From Patiria miniata (taxonomy: Eukaryota > Echinodermata > Asteroidea > Valvatida > Asterinidae), in NCBI RefSeq assembly GCF_015706575.1, contig NW_024037057.1, positions 5,575,203 to 5,639,202 of the forward strand: a stretch of 64,000 bases of DNA. Reading direction: 5' to 3'. This document shows positions 49,102 to 59,869 of this stretch, one piece after another. The position numbers were made by a program, and so were the translations under genes. Under the pieces are notes generated by a model. The model worked only from the letters and a program-made list of their open reading frames with translations. It made no database searches and was not told the origin of the DNA. The number at the start of each line of letters is the position of its first letter. The first letter of the stretch is position 1.

Positions 49102-49244
49102 AGTTTGAACGGCCCGCCAAGCCCCACAGGGTATTTACTGACCAATTAGCGACCCAGGCTGACCAGTGGTTAAGGCATGGAGGCCTCCCGCTGCGCGCCC
49201 ACTGACCGACAGAACAGGGTTGGCTGCCGCGAGTGCATGCACAG

Positions 49245-49860
49245 CAGTGTGGCCACTCTGTTTTTTGTTTTTTTCAAGATCGCCATCTAAAATTTTTCAA
49301 GATTTTTCAAGCCTATGAAAATTACTAGACCAGCCAACCTGTCCCCGTTATGCAAAGGGTTTTTTGAAGCTCTTTTCAACAAATGAGCCATTTTTTTTTC
49401 AAATTTGCTGTTAATTTTCTGTCAAAATACTATTTTTGCAGAATCCTGCCAGAAATCTGCCAAAAAATCCATTCTGTCAAATTTTCAGTCAAACTCCTTT
49501 TTTAACAAAAATTCTGTCAAAGTTAGCCGAAAATCGGCTAAAACGGTCACAATGCCCTCTTGTAATGAAGCGCGCGTCGCAGTGCCTAGCCTGAGCTTAC
49601 ATACACCGCAGGGTCTGACCGTAAGTACATGTATAGCGCGCCAATGCTAAAAGAATTACAAAGTAAAAATAAAAGTCGCTAAAAAGCTCGGGTGTTCAGT
49701 GGAAAAAGTTGTCAAAGTTTCTACAAAACGTATGGTTTTGTACTTTTAGTTGAAAATTTTCAAGATTTCTTGCTTTTTCATTTTTTTTTCAAGTTTTCAA
49801 GTTGGGTCTCAATTTTTCAAGATCTTGAAATTTTTTTCAAGCAGTGGCCACACTGTACTG
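49245..49860. mobile_element. Non-autonomous hAT-like element with 8-bp target duplication
   Basis: Bracketed by the exact 8-mer ATGCACAG at 49237-49244 and 49861-49868. The left end is CAGTGTGGCCACT. The right end, reverse-complemented, is CAGTACAGTGTGGCCACT, so the left terminus lacks about 5 bases. Subterminal regions carry around nine copies of TTTTTCAAG or its variants, like the transposase-binding repeats of hAT elements. The interior has no transposase frame. Confidence 0.8.
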
Positions 49861-49868
49861 ATGCACAG

Positions 49869-51131
49869 TGGAGGAACGAATCGCTCGTTGTCAATGGAGT
49901 AAATAAAACTAAACACACGAATACAACACGTTTCGCATGCTCAGTACAGTGACCCAGTGTCAGTATACCTCATGCGCGATTTTCTTCAGCGAATTCCTCT
50001 CGAAAAGCGAAAAAATTTGGTGTTTCGTTCGCCAAAATCGGACTTTCCGATGGTAAGATACATTCGTTGTTGCCTCTAGAATATATTGGCATATTTCATA
50101 TATTATGATTCCATATTTTGACGATTTTAGGGGCTTTCCAGTGGTCGGCAGTTGATGTAAACATGACGATTTCGTTCGTTGGGCTTTTCTTTGTCCGTTC
50201 GTGTGTGTTCCATTTCAGTGTCCAGTTTGTTCCACAAATTTTTTCGGGGATCGTTTTTTGTTGTTTTTTCCTTTCAAAAACGATCATGAACGGTGAGATA
50301 CGAATCTTCGTTACTTATTGCGTTCATTTTAATAGAATTTCAAGACTTATTTTTTGTGAATTCTGGATTCTTTTGACATTTTGTTGGACATCAACTTTCA
50401 TCATGTTCAAGAAATATATTTTTGAGGATTCGTATTAAATCTTAAGCCATTATTAATCGTGTTATGGTATTGAAGGATTGAATGTTTATTCATTGTTGAA
50501 AAAGTTACATATATTTGTGGAGTCACTTAATTTGAAATGCTTCCAGTAGAGCTGTGTTTTTTCATGCCATATTTATTTTTCACATTTTTTTACATTAGAT
50601 TTATCATGTTTTTGACTTGACTTTTTATAATTAGAAAATTTTTTTTTATTTATTTTTTTAGGACAATAACAAGTAAAAAGAATGTTGTGGCAATAATGAC
50701 TGATTGATCGTCAAGTAGAAATCTGTCTCAATGTTGCACTTGCAGACCAACTCAATTTTCAGTGATAAAAATAAGCTAAACAATGTAAGGCCTAAACAAG
50801 TTATAAACTAATAAAAGAGCTTTGCTAAAAAAAAAGGAACTAGTTTTTCATTCTAATTTTCCGCGGGATATTTTGCCTTTTTGGGGGGGGGGGGGGTTGC
50901 AATTTTTTAAAACTTTTTTTAAATAAATTTTGTTGGGTTGGTCATTCCCCCATGGTTTGGGAGGCCTTCCAAGAATTATTCCTCCACGGATATACACATG
51001 TATTTTATACTATTATGCATGGAAGAAAATTAAGTTAAAATGGTGAACACTGATTAAGAATAAGAGTAGGCAAATTTATTGTGTTTTTGGACATTAAGAA
51101 AAAAGCTGTTCTCTCTTTCTCTAGATAATCG
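49869..51131 (+). promoter_or_regulatory. 5' region of the RAG1-N-like ORF
   Basis: A strong acceptor (CTCTCTTTCTCTAG) ends at 51124, 7 bases before the start codon, so an upstream non-coding exon is likely. A donor-like GTAAGA at 50043 follows ATG and could end it. In the frame of the ORF a TAA follows the acceptor, so the upstream exon is probably 5' UTR. A poly(G) tract (about 50884-50896) and a degenerate ATTATTCCTCCACGG (50976) lie in the presumed intron. Confidence 0.35.
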
Positions 51132-52199
51132 ATGAAGATGCCGCAACACAGGCAGTGTTTGCAAGGTATCTGCAGATTGTGCGGTGTGGAGAGGTCCATT
51201 GAAAAAGGTCGCCGTCCAATACAGAAGGAGAAACTGTCTGCAAATATTGTGGCTGCTTTGGGTATTTCCGTTGCTGGTGACATACAAGATGTCCATCCCC
51301 CGTTTGTCTGCAAGGTTTGTGAGGGAAAGCTCAAGAGATGGTGGGTGCAGGTCAAGCACAAAAAGATGAAAGCGTCGTGCTACATTACTCCGGTCACCTT
51401 TGAGAGAAGCAGTTGCGATACATGCTGTATGTTTACAGGGGATGCACAAGAAGAATTGTCCATGGCTGATGTGGAAGTAGCAGCCAAAGATGTCGGTTTG
51501 GTCACGTGGCAAGGTCCGGGATGCCTGCAGATCATGAAAATGTCAACATCAACCTGCCGCCCTGCGGTTTATTTAACCATTTTTCCAAACTCCAGATGGG
51601 ATCTTGTCATAAGTGGTGTTTGTATTGCCCGTGAGGATCATGCTTGGCTGGAGTTTGGGGAGAGTTTGAGTCAAGAAGATGTCCGCCGAATGCTCAAAGA
51701 CATAAGCAGCAAGTATGTCTGTGTCGGAAACCAGGATTTCCCTGCGTTGGTAGAGGCGGAAAAAGGAGGGAATGGCCAAATTCCAGTGAACATCACCCTG
51801 CAAGACTCCTATGTTGAAGGGACAATAAGGCACAGGAAATGCAGATTTCTAATTCAAGAAGAGGGCAGATGTACTGTCTGCCGGGTACACCGAAGCGACC
51901 TCATGGCCAAAACTAGCAAGATTAAGTCCAAGAGCAACCAGGCCATTTCTGCCTCCTCATCCATGCCAAACAAACATATGACGAAGAAGCAGTTGAAGGA
52001 TAAAGTGACTCTCCTTCAGACTCAAAGAAGAACTTTGAAACGACGAGTAAATGTACTTCAGGATAAGGTGTCAGATATGCTGCATAAGGAATGTGTGGAT
52101 CTCAGTCGCGAACAAGATGAGGCTTTGCGGGAAGCTGTGGTAACTTCAAATGATGAGATGGAGGGCATTCTCCGGCCAAATTCTTATTCCTCCATGTAG
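51132..52199 (+). CDS. RAG1 N-terminal-like zinc-binding protein
   Basis: The 355-residue ORF has three CxxC pairs: C14/C17 (ICRLCG), C60/C63 preceded by VHPPF (H55), and C95/C98 (SSCDTC). The order, spacing and flanking residues follow the zinc-binding region that lies N-terminal to the RAG1 core: CRICG, then a helical stretch ending I-HP-x-x-FC-x-x-C, then CDIC. A second cluster (C237, C247, C250; the stretch ends RCTVCRVHRSDL) resembles modules seen in transposon-derived proteins. Residues about 284-320 are predicted coiled coil (LKDKVTLLQTQRRTLKRRV). No RAG1/Transib catalytic core is present. RAG1-N-like ORFs without the core are known from molluscan N-RAG-TP and some deuterostome genomes. 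The start could be residue 1 or 3. An AATAAA lies at 52577-52582. It may be a transposon protein or a domesticated gene; the frame is intact. Confidence 0.75.
   Translation: MKMPQHRQCLQGICRLCGVERSIEKGRRPIQKEKLSANIVAALGISVAGDIQDVHPPFVCKVCEGKLKRWWVQVKHKKMKASCYITPVTFERSSCDTCCMFTGDAQEELSMADVEVAAKDVGLVTWQGPGCLQIMKMSTSTCRPAVYLTIFPNSRWDLVISGVCIAREDHAWLEFGESLSQEDVRRMLKDISSKYVCVGNQDFPALVEAEKGGNGQIPVNITLQDSYVEGTIRHRKCRFLIQEEGRCTVCRVHRSDLMAKTSKIKSKSNQAISASSSMPNKHMTKKQLKDKVTLLQTQRRTLKRRVNVLQDKVSDMLHKECVDLSREQDEALREAVVTSNDEMEGILRPNSYSSM
52181..52196. repeat. TTCTTATTCCTCCATG motif at the ORF end
   Basis: The last codons of the ORF (NSYSSM) are encoded by the same 16-mer found in the insertion at 16572 and, inverted, at 49079. 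If it is a terminal repeat, the ORF reads into the end of its own element. Confidence 0.5.
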
Positions 52200-52829
52200 T
52201 GTTTCAGAAATATCAAACCGTAGAGGGAGACGTTAACATTTGATTTGAACATTACATGCTTATAAAAGTGAACCTGGGGCCAACTGAAAGATGATGCCAT
52301 TTTCAAGCAAAACAACCTGATGGGAAGAACACATGGTTTGCGCACAAGTAGGAGCACAAAACGTTAACAGCAAAGCACGGTGCAGCGCAGTACAAAGTTT
52401 TCGAAATTGTGTGGCAACTTTATTTTACAACAAGAATTTTCTTTACTTTTGCTGAAACTTCGATTTTTGGAACGATTCAAGGCTGTGTATCCCGAAGTGA
52501 AAATCGTCAAATCGTGGTTTGCGCACGCGCAGTTAACTTCACTGCGCAGACCACGTGGACACATGAACTGAATAGGAATAAATGAATGTGTAATTTTACC
52601 CAAAGAGAGAACACAAACGAGCCATGTAATGCAATTTTTAAATAATGTTATCCTTGAAAATGCACATTTTGTGTCTCATTTAACGTTATTTTCAATTTTC
52701 GACTTCCGGGTTGAAACCTCAATGTTACAGCTGCTATTTGAGCTCAAAAAGTTGCTACACTTTTGGATATTTTGCTGTCATAAATTTTCTTTTTATTTGC
52801 TGTTGTGTGAGTACATGGCAGCATAGCCA
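52200..52829. other. Probable 3' UTR then intergenic
   Basis: Downstream of the RAG1-N-like stop. Contains AATAAA at 52577 on the plus strand. Nothing else recognised. Confidence 0.4.
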
Positions 52830-53075
52830 ATTAGCAACCCATTCTCACAATGTTTTCAATGAGCAAATTTTGGGTTCACAGTTTGAACAGAAAACCCCCA
52901 AACTGAAGTGTCTCCCAGAAATGTCATCACAGCAACAGCGCCCTCAGTTGTCCGGAAAAGCATGGACATTATTTGAAATGTTTAAAAAAGTGCACTTTTT
53001 AATAAAATTACCCCCCTCCCCGGCACCAAAAAAACCAGGGATGTCAAATAGTTTTCATACATTAGTATGTGTTCT
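52830..53075. repeat. Dispersed repeat, copy 2 (inverted to copy 1)
   Basis: Reverse complement matches 45700-46030, with shared TTTCAATGAGCAAATTTT, CATCACAGCAACAGCGCCCT, AAAAAAGTGCACTTT and GGGATGTCAAATAGTTTTCA. Confidence 0.75.
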
Positions 53076-56000
53076 CCTGAAAAAAATAATCGAAATTATC
53101 ATTGTTCAATAAACTGCACGCCAGTGCACAATCTAAATTTTATTTTTTCTAGGGGAACGCTGAATGTAAATTATCATGTACAAAACACGAACAAGAGTCA
53201 CATGTGACCCCGCCCACTTTTTTTTGCGAACCAATCACCGTTGAGCAAATTTATTTCTCTCATTACATATTCATCAGCCATGCATAGATTAAACTAAACA
53301 CATTTTGATAAGCAACATTTGGTTGAAAGTAACAATTGTTATATCAATAACTTCATATATAAATACAGCTATTACAGATGTCCTCATAATCAGCATTGCA
53401 TGACCTATATTATTATATAACAAAACTCTTAATACGGATAGTTTCAGGTGTTATACGTCCAACGGTGCAATATATTTATATCACTAGTCAATATTCATTG
53501 CTAATATTCCTAAAATAGGCTTGTTAAGGGTAATCTTTGGCTGTTTGGTTTCAGGGTCCCAAGAAAAACTTTGCATAAAAAAGAAGTGATTTTCTAAAAG
53601 GTAGAAATAGTTACTGATACAAACAGACATAGCATAGCTCTTGTCCAGGCAGATTTGACTGGTTACCAGCACAAACTCTACATGAATGCATTCATTTTGG
53701 CGGGTAGCCTGCTCAATTAACAACTACAGATGTTTATCAATATTAACTTGTAAAGATTTTTAATCCCCAAAAAAAGAGGAAAAAAAAAAGAGTCTTACAC
53801 GGCCAGATGACTAATCGGTACACAATTCCTAAACGGGACATGATTCCTAAATAGGCATTTTAAAAACTTGCACATTATTTTCACTGAGCTTATGTGAGTT
53901 ACCAATTTGTGATTCTGAACTGGCCGTGATTCTAAAGTGGGCAATGGATGGATGACATTCAGATAACAACAAGGCACTTAACAAAAAAATCACCATTAAA
54001 AGTTAAGCGTTGAATATTCTACTACATGTATAAAGTACAAGTAAAGTGACAATGTTTCTGAAATGATCGTCAAAACCTTTTTTTTAACACATAGTTCAAC
54101 ATAGTTGCTACGACTTTTTGGAAATTAATGTTCAAGCCATTATTCAATTGTTCATCAGTGTAAATTAAATAAATCCCCCCCCCCCCCAAAAAAAAAATAT
54201 AGAAAGAGGAATGGACTTTAAGAAAGCAAGCAAAACATTTAGAGAACAGCGATGTTTTTAAATAAAATTTCAAACAGAGCTGCAGTAAAAGTACGCTCGT
54301 TTTCAGTACTTACAAAAGCTTTTCACATCAAAAGAAAAAAAAAAGATGTAATAAAGGCGAGTGCGAAAGAAACATAGCTTTGTCAATTGTTCTGGCTGAG
54401 CCACTAGATAAAAAAAATGGCGACAGCGTATTCTAATTTCTCTACTGCTCAGTTTATGTTTTTTACAGTGTTTTGTCCAAATACCAATGTTGCACATATC
54501 AAATCTTCAGAAACTCATCAGGTGAAAGAAATCTACGAAATCAAAAGCAGGATACTAAATTGTTAAAAAATAAAATCAACATTACTCCAACATTTTGTGT
54601 TGGAATTTTTGACCAAACATGTACAATAAACTGCATATTAATTTTTAAAATTAATAGTGGCTTTTGTCAGTGTCCAAGTTAGGCTAACTTTGTTAAAATG
54701 CTTACAATGTAAGGGAAAATCTAAAACAAAAAATAAAAGTTGTGACAATTTAATGCCACGTCCAACAGATAGGTATCCTCCAATCCAAACTTCAGGCATT
54801 TTAATATAGTAATGCTATAAGTGTCTTTCCTTTAGTACGAGAAATATAGGTCTTTAAAAAGTTTCATCTACGTCTTGTGGATAGGCGCCTGATATGGTAC
54901 TAAAAGTTCCAAAGTTTTTCTAGAGCAGGAACACTAAAAAGTGTATTTCAGATGAGCTGCTTTTTTTTTTACAAGCGACAGAACTACAATCTTCGAACAA
55001 GTCATCAAGGAAGAAATTGTCCCCCTCTTAAAATACATTGCGTTCAAAAACAACACCATTCGCAACTGTAATCGTTCATAAACATGTCATCCAAATTCAC
55101 CCTTAAAATATCTCTTTATCGAGCTACTGAACCTCCCTCCTGATAGCTACTTGCCCCGCCCCTTCAAGTAGCGATTTGACACAATCATGCAACACATTGT
55201 TAGGATATAAAATACATAATTACATAACAGAAAGACCTCTTTTAAATGTTTGTCTTTTATAATGACAGATTTAAAACAACACAACAGTACTTGAGTGCAT
55301 TTCATTTTACAAGTCACAAAAGATGACGGAAAGGCTTTATAGGACCACCACTATAACAATGTCTGCTGAAACCTTCTGACGAAAATACGTCCGGTTTGAA
55401 CACAATAGATCGATTCATTGAGCCCGCCCAATGGGGTTTAACCAATCATAGCCCCGACTGACGTCTGACATGCGCGCACAAACTTCCGACTTACGCGCGT
55501 GACGCTTGCACGCACGCGTGACGCGCAGGGCTATAACATGCAGTGTAGCATGAGGTAGCCTGGTTCCCTGACCCCATTCTCATTTGGACTTGGGAGGGGG
55601 CGGGAAACAGTCTAAGCATGAGACAAGTGCACGTGTAATAGTTCCCCGTGCATGCGTAGTGGGCACGGATTAAAATATTGATCTTTTGTTTCTGTACAGT
55701 ACGAGGAATTGATGATAGCACTGTTAATTGTATTAATATTTTTAATTTTTTGGTGGGGTTTTATATATGTTCATTATAATACTGCATACGCGCGTGTACA
55801 TATCGGTAGATTTTTGTAGTCAATGGCTTTGGCTAATAGCCCTAGGCGATATATTGCCATTCCCAAAAGCCATAGTTACAAACATCCAAATTCAGGAATG
55901 GCCGCATGTGATTTTATACAATAACAAACACTATTGGCAACGTACGTGTAAGTTACTACCACAATATTTTAAACACCGATGACGAACCAGTTTACAATCA

Positions 56001-56726
56001 CAATGATAGAGTGTTTAAGACTGTTACCACATTAAAATTTTAACTTTTTTTTTCTTCATCTCTGACATCAAACTCTTTTGCATAGATGTTTAAATCCGAC
56101 CCCAAATCATTACAAAAAAATGGACCCTCTTGAATTAAGGAAGCAACCGTTACAGCTCTGCATCACAAATTAGTACTTTCAAATTTTTTTTAATTTTTTT
56201 TTCAGTTGAAGGGGAACTAGTGTTGTGCATTTATGGGTAGCAGTAAAAACGGGTTGAAGTAAAAACGGATATCCGGAAACCCGTAAAATAAACCCGACAC
56301 CAAACTTCAAATTCTGGAAGTTGTGTGTCTCTGATGTGATCCGTTGCACATAAAAAAAATGCACATAAAACGTGATATCTGTTTTGGTTTTTCATGTACA
56401 TGTAAACCTATTTTCATTTTGAAAATTCTCCACAAACGGCATTCCAATTCCTTTTTTTTGTCTGAGAAGCTACTAAGTAATTTGTAAAGTTGGTTACGGG
56501 TACCCGATCCCACAATCTGGAACCGGTTCCTGACATCAGCGATCGAGTACCCAGGTACCCGGCTCTGATGCACACCTCTAAGGCGGCACTTGGGCAGAGA
56601 ACAAAGAGGTGCTTGGGTGGTAAACGAGTATGGGAGGTTTAGGCAGCTGCAACAATTGGGTGAGGAAATAAAGGGATGGGGTAATAAAACAGGATTGATG
56701 TCAAATCAATGGGGTCCACCTGATGT
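53076..56726. other. Intergenic stretch
   Basis: AT-rich, many short ORFs, none recognised. A GC-richer patch is near 55480-55530. It may include 3' UTR of the minus-strand gene whose stop is at 59385, but no terminator is certain. Confidence 0.4.
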
Positions 56727-56985
56727 TCCCCAATACCTTATGTTCCCCCAAATCCTTAGGGTTAGGGTTGGGGATAGGGTTAGGGAACATATAGGTACAT
56801 GTATTGAGGAACATACAGGCATGCAACTGGGAAATCACAAAAAAAAGCGGAAATTCAAATTTTTCCCAGACTTTGTACAGTGTTTTTCTATTTTCAATGG
56901 CACACATGGGGAGTAAAAAAAGAGGAAATCAGCTGATCCGAGGAAAAGTTGCATGCCTGAACATATAGGTATTGGGAAAAATAAG
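56727..56985. repeat. Foldback segment with telomere-like repeats
   Basis: CCCAATACCTTATGTTCCCC (left) pairs with GAACATATAGGTATTGGG (right, about 56960-56978). Nested inside, CAGGCATGCAACT (56817) pairs with AGTTGCATGCCTG (56947-56959). At 56755-56787 there are four TTAGGG/TAGGGTT units, an interstitial telomere-like stretch. Confidence 0.6.
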
Positions 56986-57053
56986 TATAAATCACAAGTC
57001 GATCACAAGTCAAATTACAGATCAAATCACAAGAAAAGTCACAATGAAAAAAG

Positions 57054-57340
57054 GAGAGTGGGGTTGGCGTAGCGGTACTTTCCTCGTCTTTCACCGCTTT
57101 GGGCCGCCCGGGCTCGGTTCCTACCTGGGCCTATGTGTTGATTGGGTTTTCAGTCCCTACTTGATTCCGAGGGTTTTCCTCAAAATATTCTTCCGGGGTT
57201 TTCCTCCCACATCTAAGACTGTAATTTCTTCATATTGTTTTCTCTTTACTGGGCCCCATGGGAGATCAGTGGATTCCACCGAATGGGCTACCCAATTAAA
57301 ATATAAAAAGAAGTATTAAAAAATAAAATAAGAATTAAAA
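57054..57340 (+). mobile_element. SINE family B, copy 1
   Basis: Begins GGGTTGGCGTAGCGGTACTT (box A region), has CCGGGCTCGGTTCCTACC (decayed box B), and a body with GGGGTTTTCCTCCCACATCT and TTTACTGGGCCCCATGGGAG. It ends in an A-rich tail. It matches 59623-59869 throughout. Confidence 0.8.
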
Positions 57341-57359
57341 ATCCCTTTGTCACAGTTCA

Positions 57360-57555
57360 ACGGAATATCTTGTCACTTGACTTGAAACTGGACGACTTGT
57401 GGATGACTTGTGATTGACATGTGACTGACATGTGATTGACATGTGACTGACATGTGACTGACATGTGATTGGCTTGGGATTGACTTGTGATTGACATGTG
57501 ATTGACTTGTGTGTGACATGTGATTGACTTGTGATTGACTTGTGTTTGACTTGTT
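57360..57555. repeat. 10-bp minisatellite GATTGACATGT/GATTGACTTGT
   Basis: About 18 near-tandem copies of (A/C)TTGTGATTG or ATGTGACTG. The reverse-complement form (AATCACAAGTC) is present on the other side of the SINE, at 56990-57045, so the SINE sits inside an inverted pair of these arrays. Confidence 0.9.
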
Positions 57556-58472
57556 TCAAACTCTTTGGGAAAAAAGAAAGACTTAACCAAATTTCTAGAT
57601 GTTCCAAATGATGTATACATGAAGGCCTACTTTTGGTAACTATGCCAACTGGTGTCCACAAAACGCCTGTTCATTTTTAAAGGAATGCGAAAAGTGAAAG
57701 AGAATTTTCCATAAGGGTAACATTTCAACGTTGGTGAAATTTCTCTGCTTAAATCGCCTGACATCAACCTGGCTTCGTACTCGCAGAAAGTACTTATCAA
57801 ACCCAACCAAAGTTTATGGTAATACTCAAAACTAAAAAATATCAATCAACAATGCTTCACAATTCCTAAAAATCCTAAAAGAAGTTTCTCCCAATGTTTG
57901 CAATCCACGTTTCTCATATAAACCTGTCGCGATCCATATAAAGTAAAAATAATCCTGATATATGCTAATGAGGTCGATTCCACGAATAATTAAAAGATAC
58001 CACTGTCGACATTGCACGACGATTGGCTACAACACATCACTGATACTACTGGTACAAGTGCACATGAATATAAAAAATTGCATTAAAATACATACATAAA
58101 TTAAAATATAGGTAAATTTCCGTCCCTAGTTAAACGAAATGGTTAACAAGCATTCTACATGTACTGCTATTATTGCTCTGTACATTTTTGTTTTGCAATT
58201 TTGTAAAAAAAAAATCAAATTGTACACTTTTCTTAATAGGCTTGTGGCTAGATACTGACATTTAAGGCATTTTATCAAAAAAAAAGAACAAAGATTGAAA
58301 ACTCTACAGCAGTAACTATGACAACGGTGGTACTGAAAAAAAAAGAAGCCAATTGGCTTATAAGGCCAAATTTATAAAAATTTTGCCTAGTAGACTACGC
58401 GGCTTTAAACGCATCACAACCGCTTTTCATCCATCTGTAACCTGTAACCTTTGACCTTTGCCGCCACAAAGG
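57556..58472. other. Intergenic or 3' UTR stretch
   Basis: Nothing recognised. Confidence 0.4.
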
Positions 58473-58553
58473 TCAAGCGTACACATCATCCCAGTCCTCA
58501 CTGAGGTAACGCAGTGTGTCAACAACAACGTCTCTGGGAATGAGGTTGAACAT
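58473..58553 (-). CDS. Short acidic ORF, possible terminal exon
   Basis: A 26-residue frame, MFNLIPRDVVVDTLRYL then SEDWDDVYA, ends at TGA. Its composition looks protein-like and it lies 830 bases downstream of the repeat-protein stop. A possible but weak acceptor (GTGTCAG) precedes it, and there is an in-frame TGA just before the ATG. It might be an alternative last exon or chance. Not recognised. Confidence 0.25.
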   Translation of the reverse strand: MFNLIPRDVVVDTLRYLSEDWDDVYA

Positions 58554-59384
58554 TTCTCAATTCGCTGACACATCCAAGCGATATTTCCTCCACACTTCTA
58601 TCCCATCGTTTATCCAACAGTTTCAAACACAATCCTTTCGCTGGAGCGGGCAATCCGTCCACTTGTGGCAGGGTGTGGCGTGCAGTTGCTAGGTTGTTGC
58701 TAGGCAAATTCATCACATGGCACAGTGAGAGCGCCCTCATGTAGAGCACCCTCTGTGGCCAATAATAGCTGACATCATTTTCTCCTTAGCGATATATTGT
58801 CCGGATCAACACCAACATGTTCAAACGTATTAAAATTAAACATCAGTCTCATGCTGCAAGATTATTACTTCCTCAGTTTCTCCTTATTTTTCAATTGTTA
58901 AAAACAAAAACAAAAAATTAAATGTGTTCTGGTGTTTCTCAAGGCAAATCAACTCTGGGCTTCGCTCTTCAAATCAGCAATTTTTAATCAAGGTTGTCAA
59001 CATCGCAGTCCAACGCAACATTACACCACAACTTTAACGCGCACGATGGGCACACATCGGCATTATCCAATCCAAGAAGGTTGATGCGTTTCTACGGCAA
59101 CACATAGGTAGCGAGGATGCTGTATCATATATCCTTGGCGATAGCAACAGTTTCCACGTTGGCAAAAAACAAAATAAAACAACAGCTACTTATAAACTGA
59201 ACTCTACTGGAAGCATATAGTCTTGCAGGCGTAGCCTGAAAAATTGGTAAAATAGTTCCCTTCCGCGTCTTGATTCCAACTGTCACGTGACCATCATGTG
59301 ACATGTCGTATCCAATGGTTGACTCCCGCACCGATGTCGCCGTCAAATCCAACTGTCATGTGATTACTCATGTGGCAAGCCGTT
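58554..59384 (-). other. Probable 3' UTR of the repeat-protein gene
   Basis: Follows the TAA at 59385-59387. A minus-strand ATTAAA lies at 58983-58988. Motif GCGCCCTC at 58731. No coding sequence supported apart from the short ORF to its left. Confidence 0.35.
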
Positions 59385-59519
59385 TTAGAAATCAATCAAC
59401 AGGCCGGTGTTTGCACCATCCACGGGCGTGCCCTCATCCGCAGCCTCCTCGGCATCCTGCAGGGCTGCCGCTCTAGCAGCCTTTATCTCCCATGATGCCA
59501 TGTCCTGTCCTGGTGCAGT
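59385..59519 (-). CDS. EPLIN/caldesmon-like repeat protein, last exon
   Basis: The exon opens after acceptor TTTGTAATTACCCAG in phase 0, matching the phase-0 donor of the 60864-62515 exon. It encodes 44 residues: TAPGQDMASWEIKAARAAAL, then an acidic alanine-rich stretch, and it ends in TGLLIDF and TAA. The exon is short, but phase, splice site and a C-terminal-like composition agree. It is not recognised as a known domain. Confidence 0.7.
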   Translation of the reverse strand, partial: TAPGQDMASWEIKAARAAALQDAEEAADEGTPVDGANTGLLIDF

Positions 59520-59622
59520 CTGGGTAATTACAAAGACAAAGGATGTGCTGTAGTGAAATCACATAATTTTTTGTGATTTGTAATCTTACCCTCAACACCA
59601 TGAACCATAATGGAACAAGTTT

Positions 59623-59869
59623 GGGGAGTCGGGTTGACGTAGCGGTACTTTCCTCAGCTTCAAACCGCTGTGACCCGGGTTCGAACCCTGCCCGCACAAT
59701 TATGCGGATTGGGTTCTGTGGGTTTTCTTAAGAATATTCTTCTGGGGTTTTCCTCCCACATCTCAAACTGTAATTTCTTCACATTGTCTCCTCTTTACTG
59801 GGCCCCATGGGAGAACAGTGGATTTCACTGAATGGGCTACCCAGTTAAAATAAGAATAGGAATAAAACG
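59623..59869 (+). mobile_element. SINE family B, copy 2
   Basis: Better preserved than copy 1: GACGTAGCGGTACTTTCCTC for the A-box side, GACCCGGGTTCGAACCCTGC for the B box, then the same body to GGGCTACCCAGTTAAAA. It lies in the intron between the last two exons of the repeat-protein gene, on the opposite strand. Confidence 0.85.

Noticed and set aside
50118-50438. 106-codon hydrophobic ORF upstream of the RAG1-N-like gene
   Set aside because: T-rich sequence gives Phe/Ile-rich frames. It is not in a splice-compatible position and no domain was recognised.
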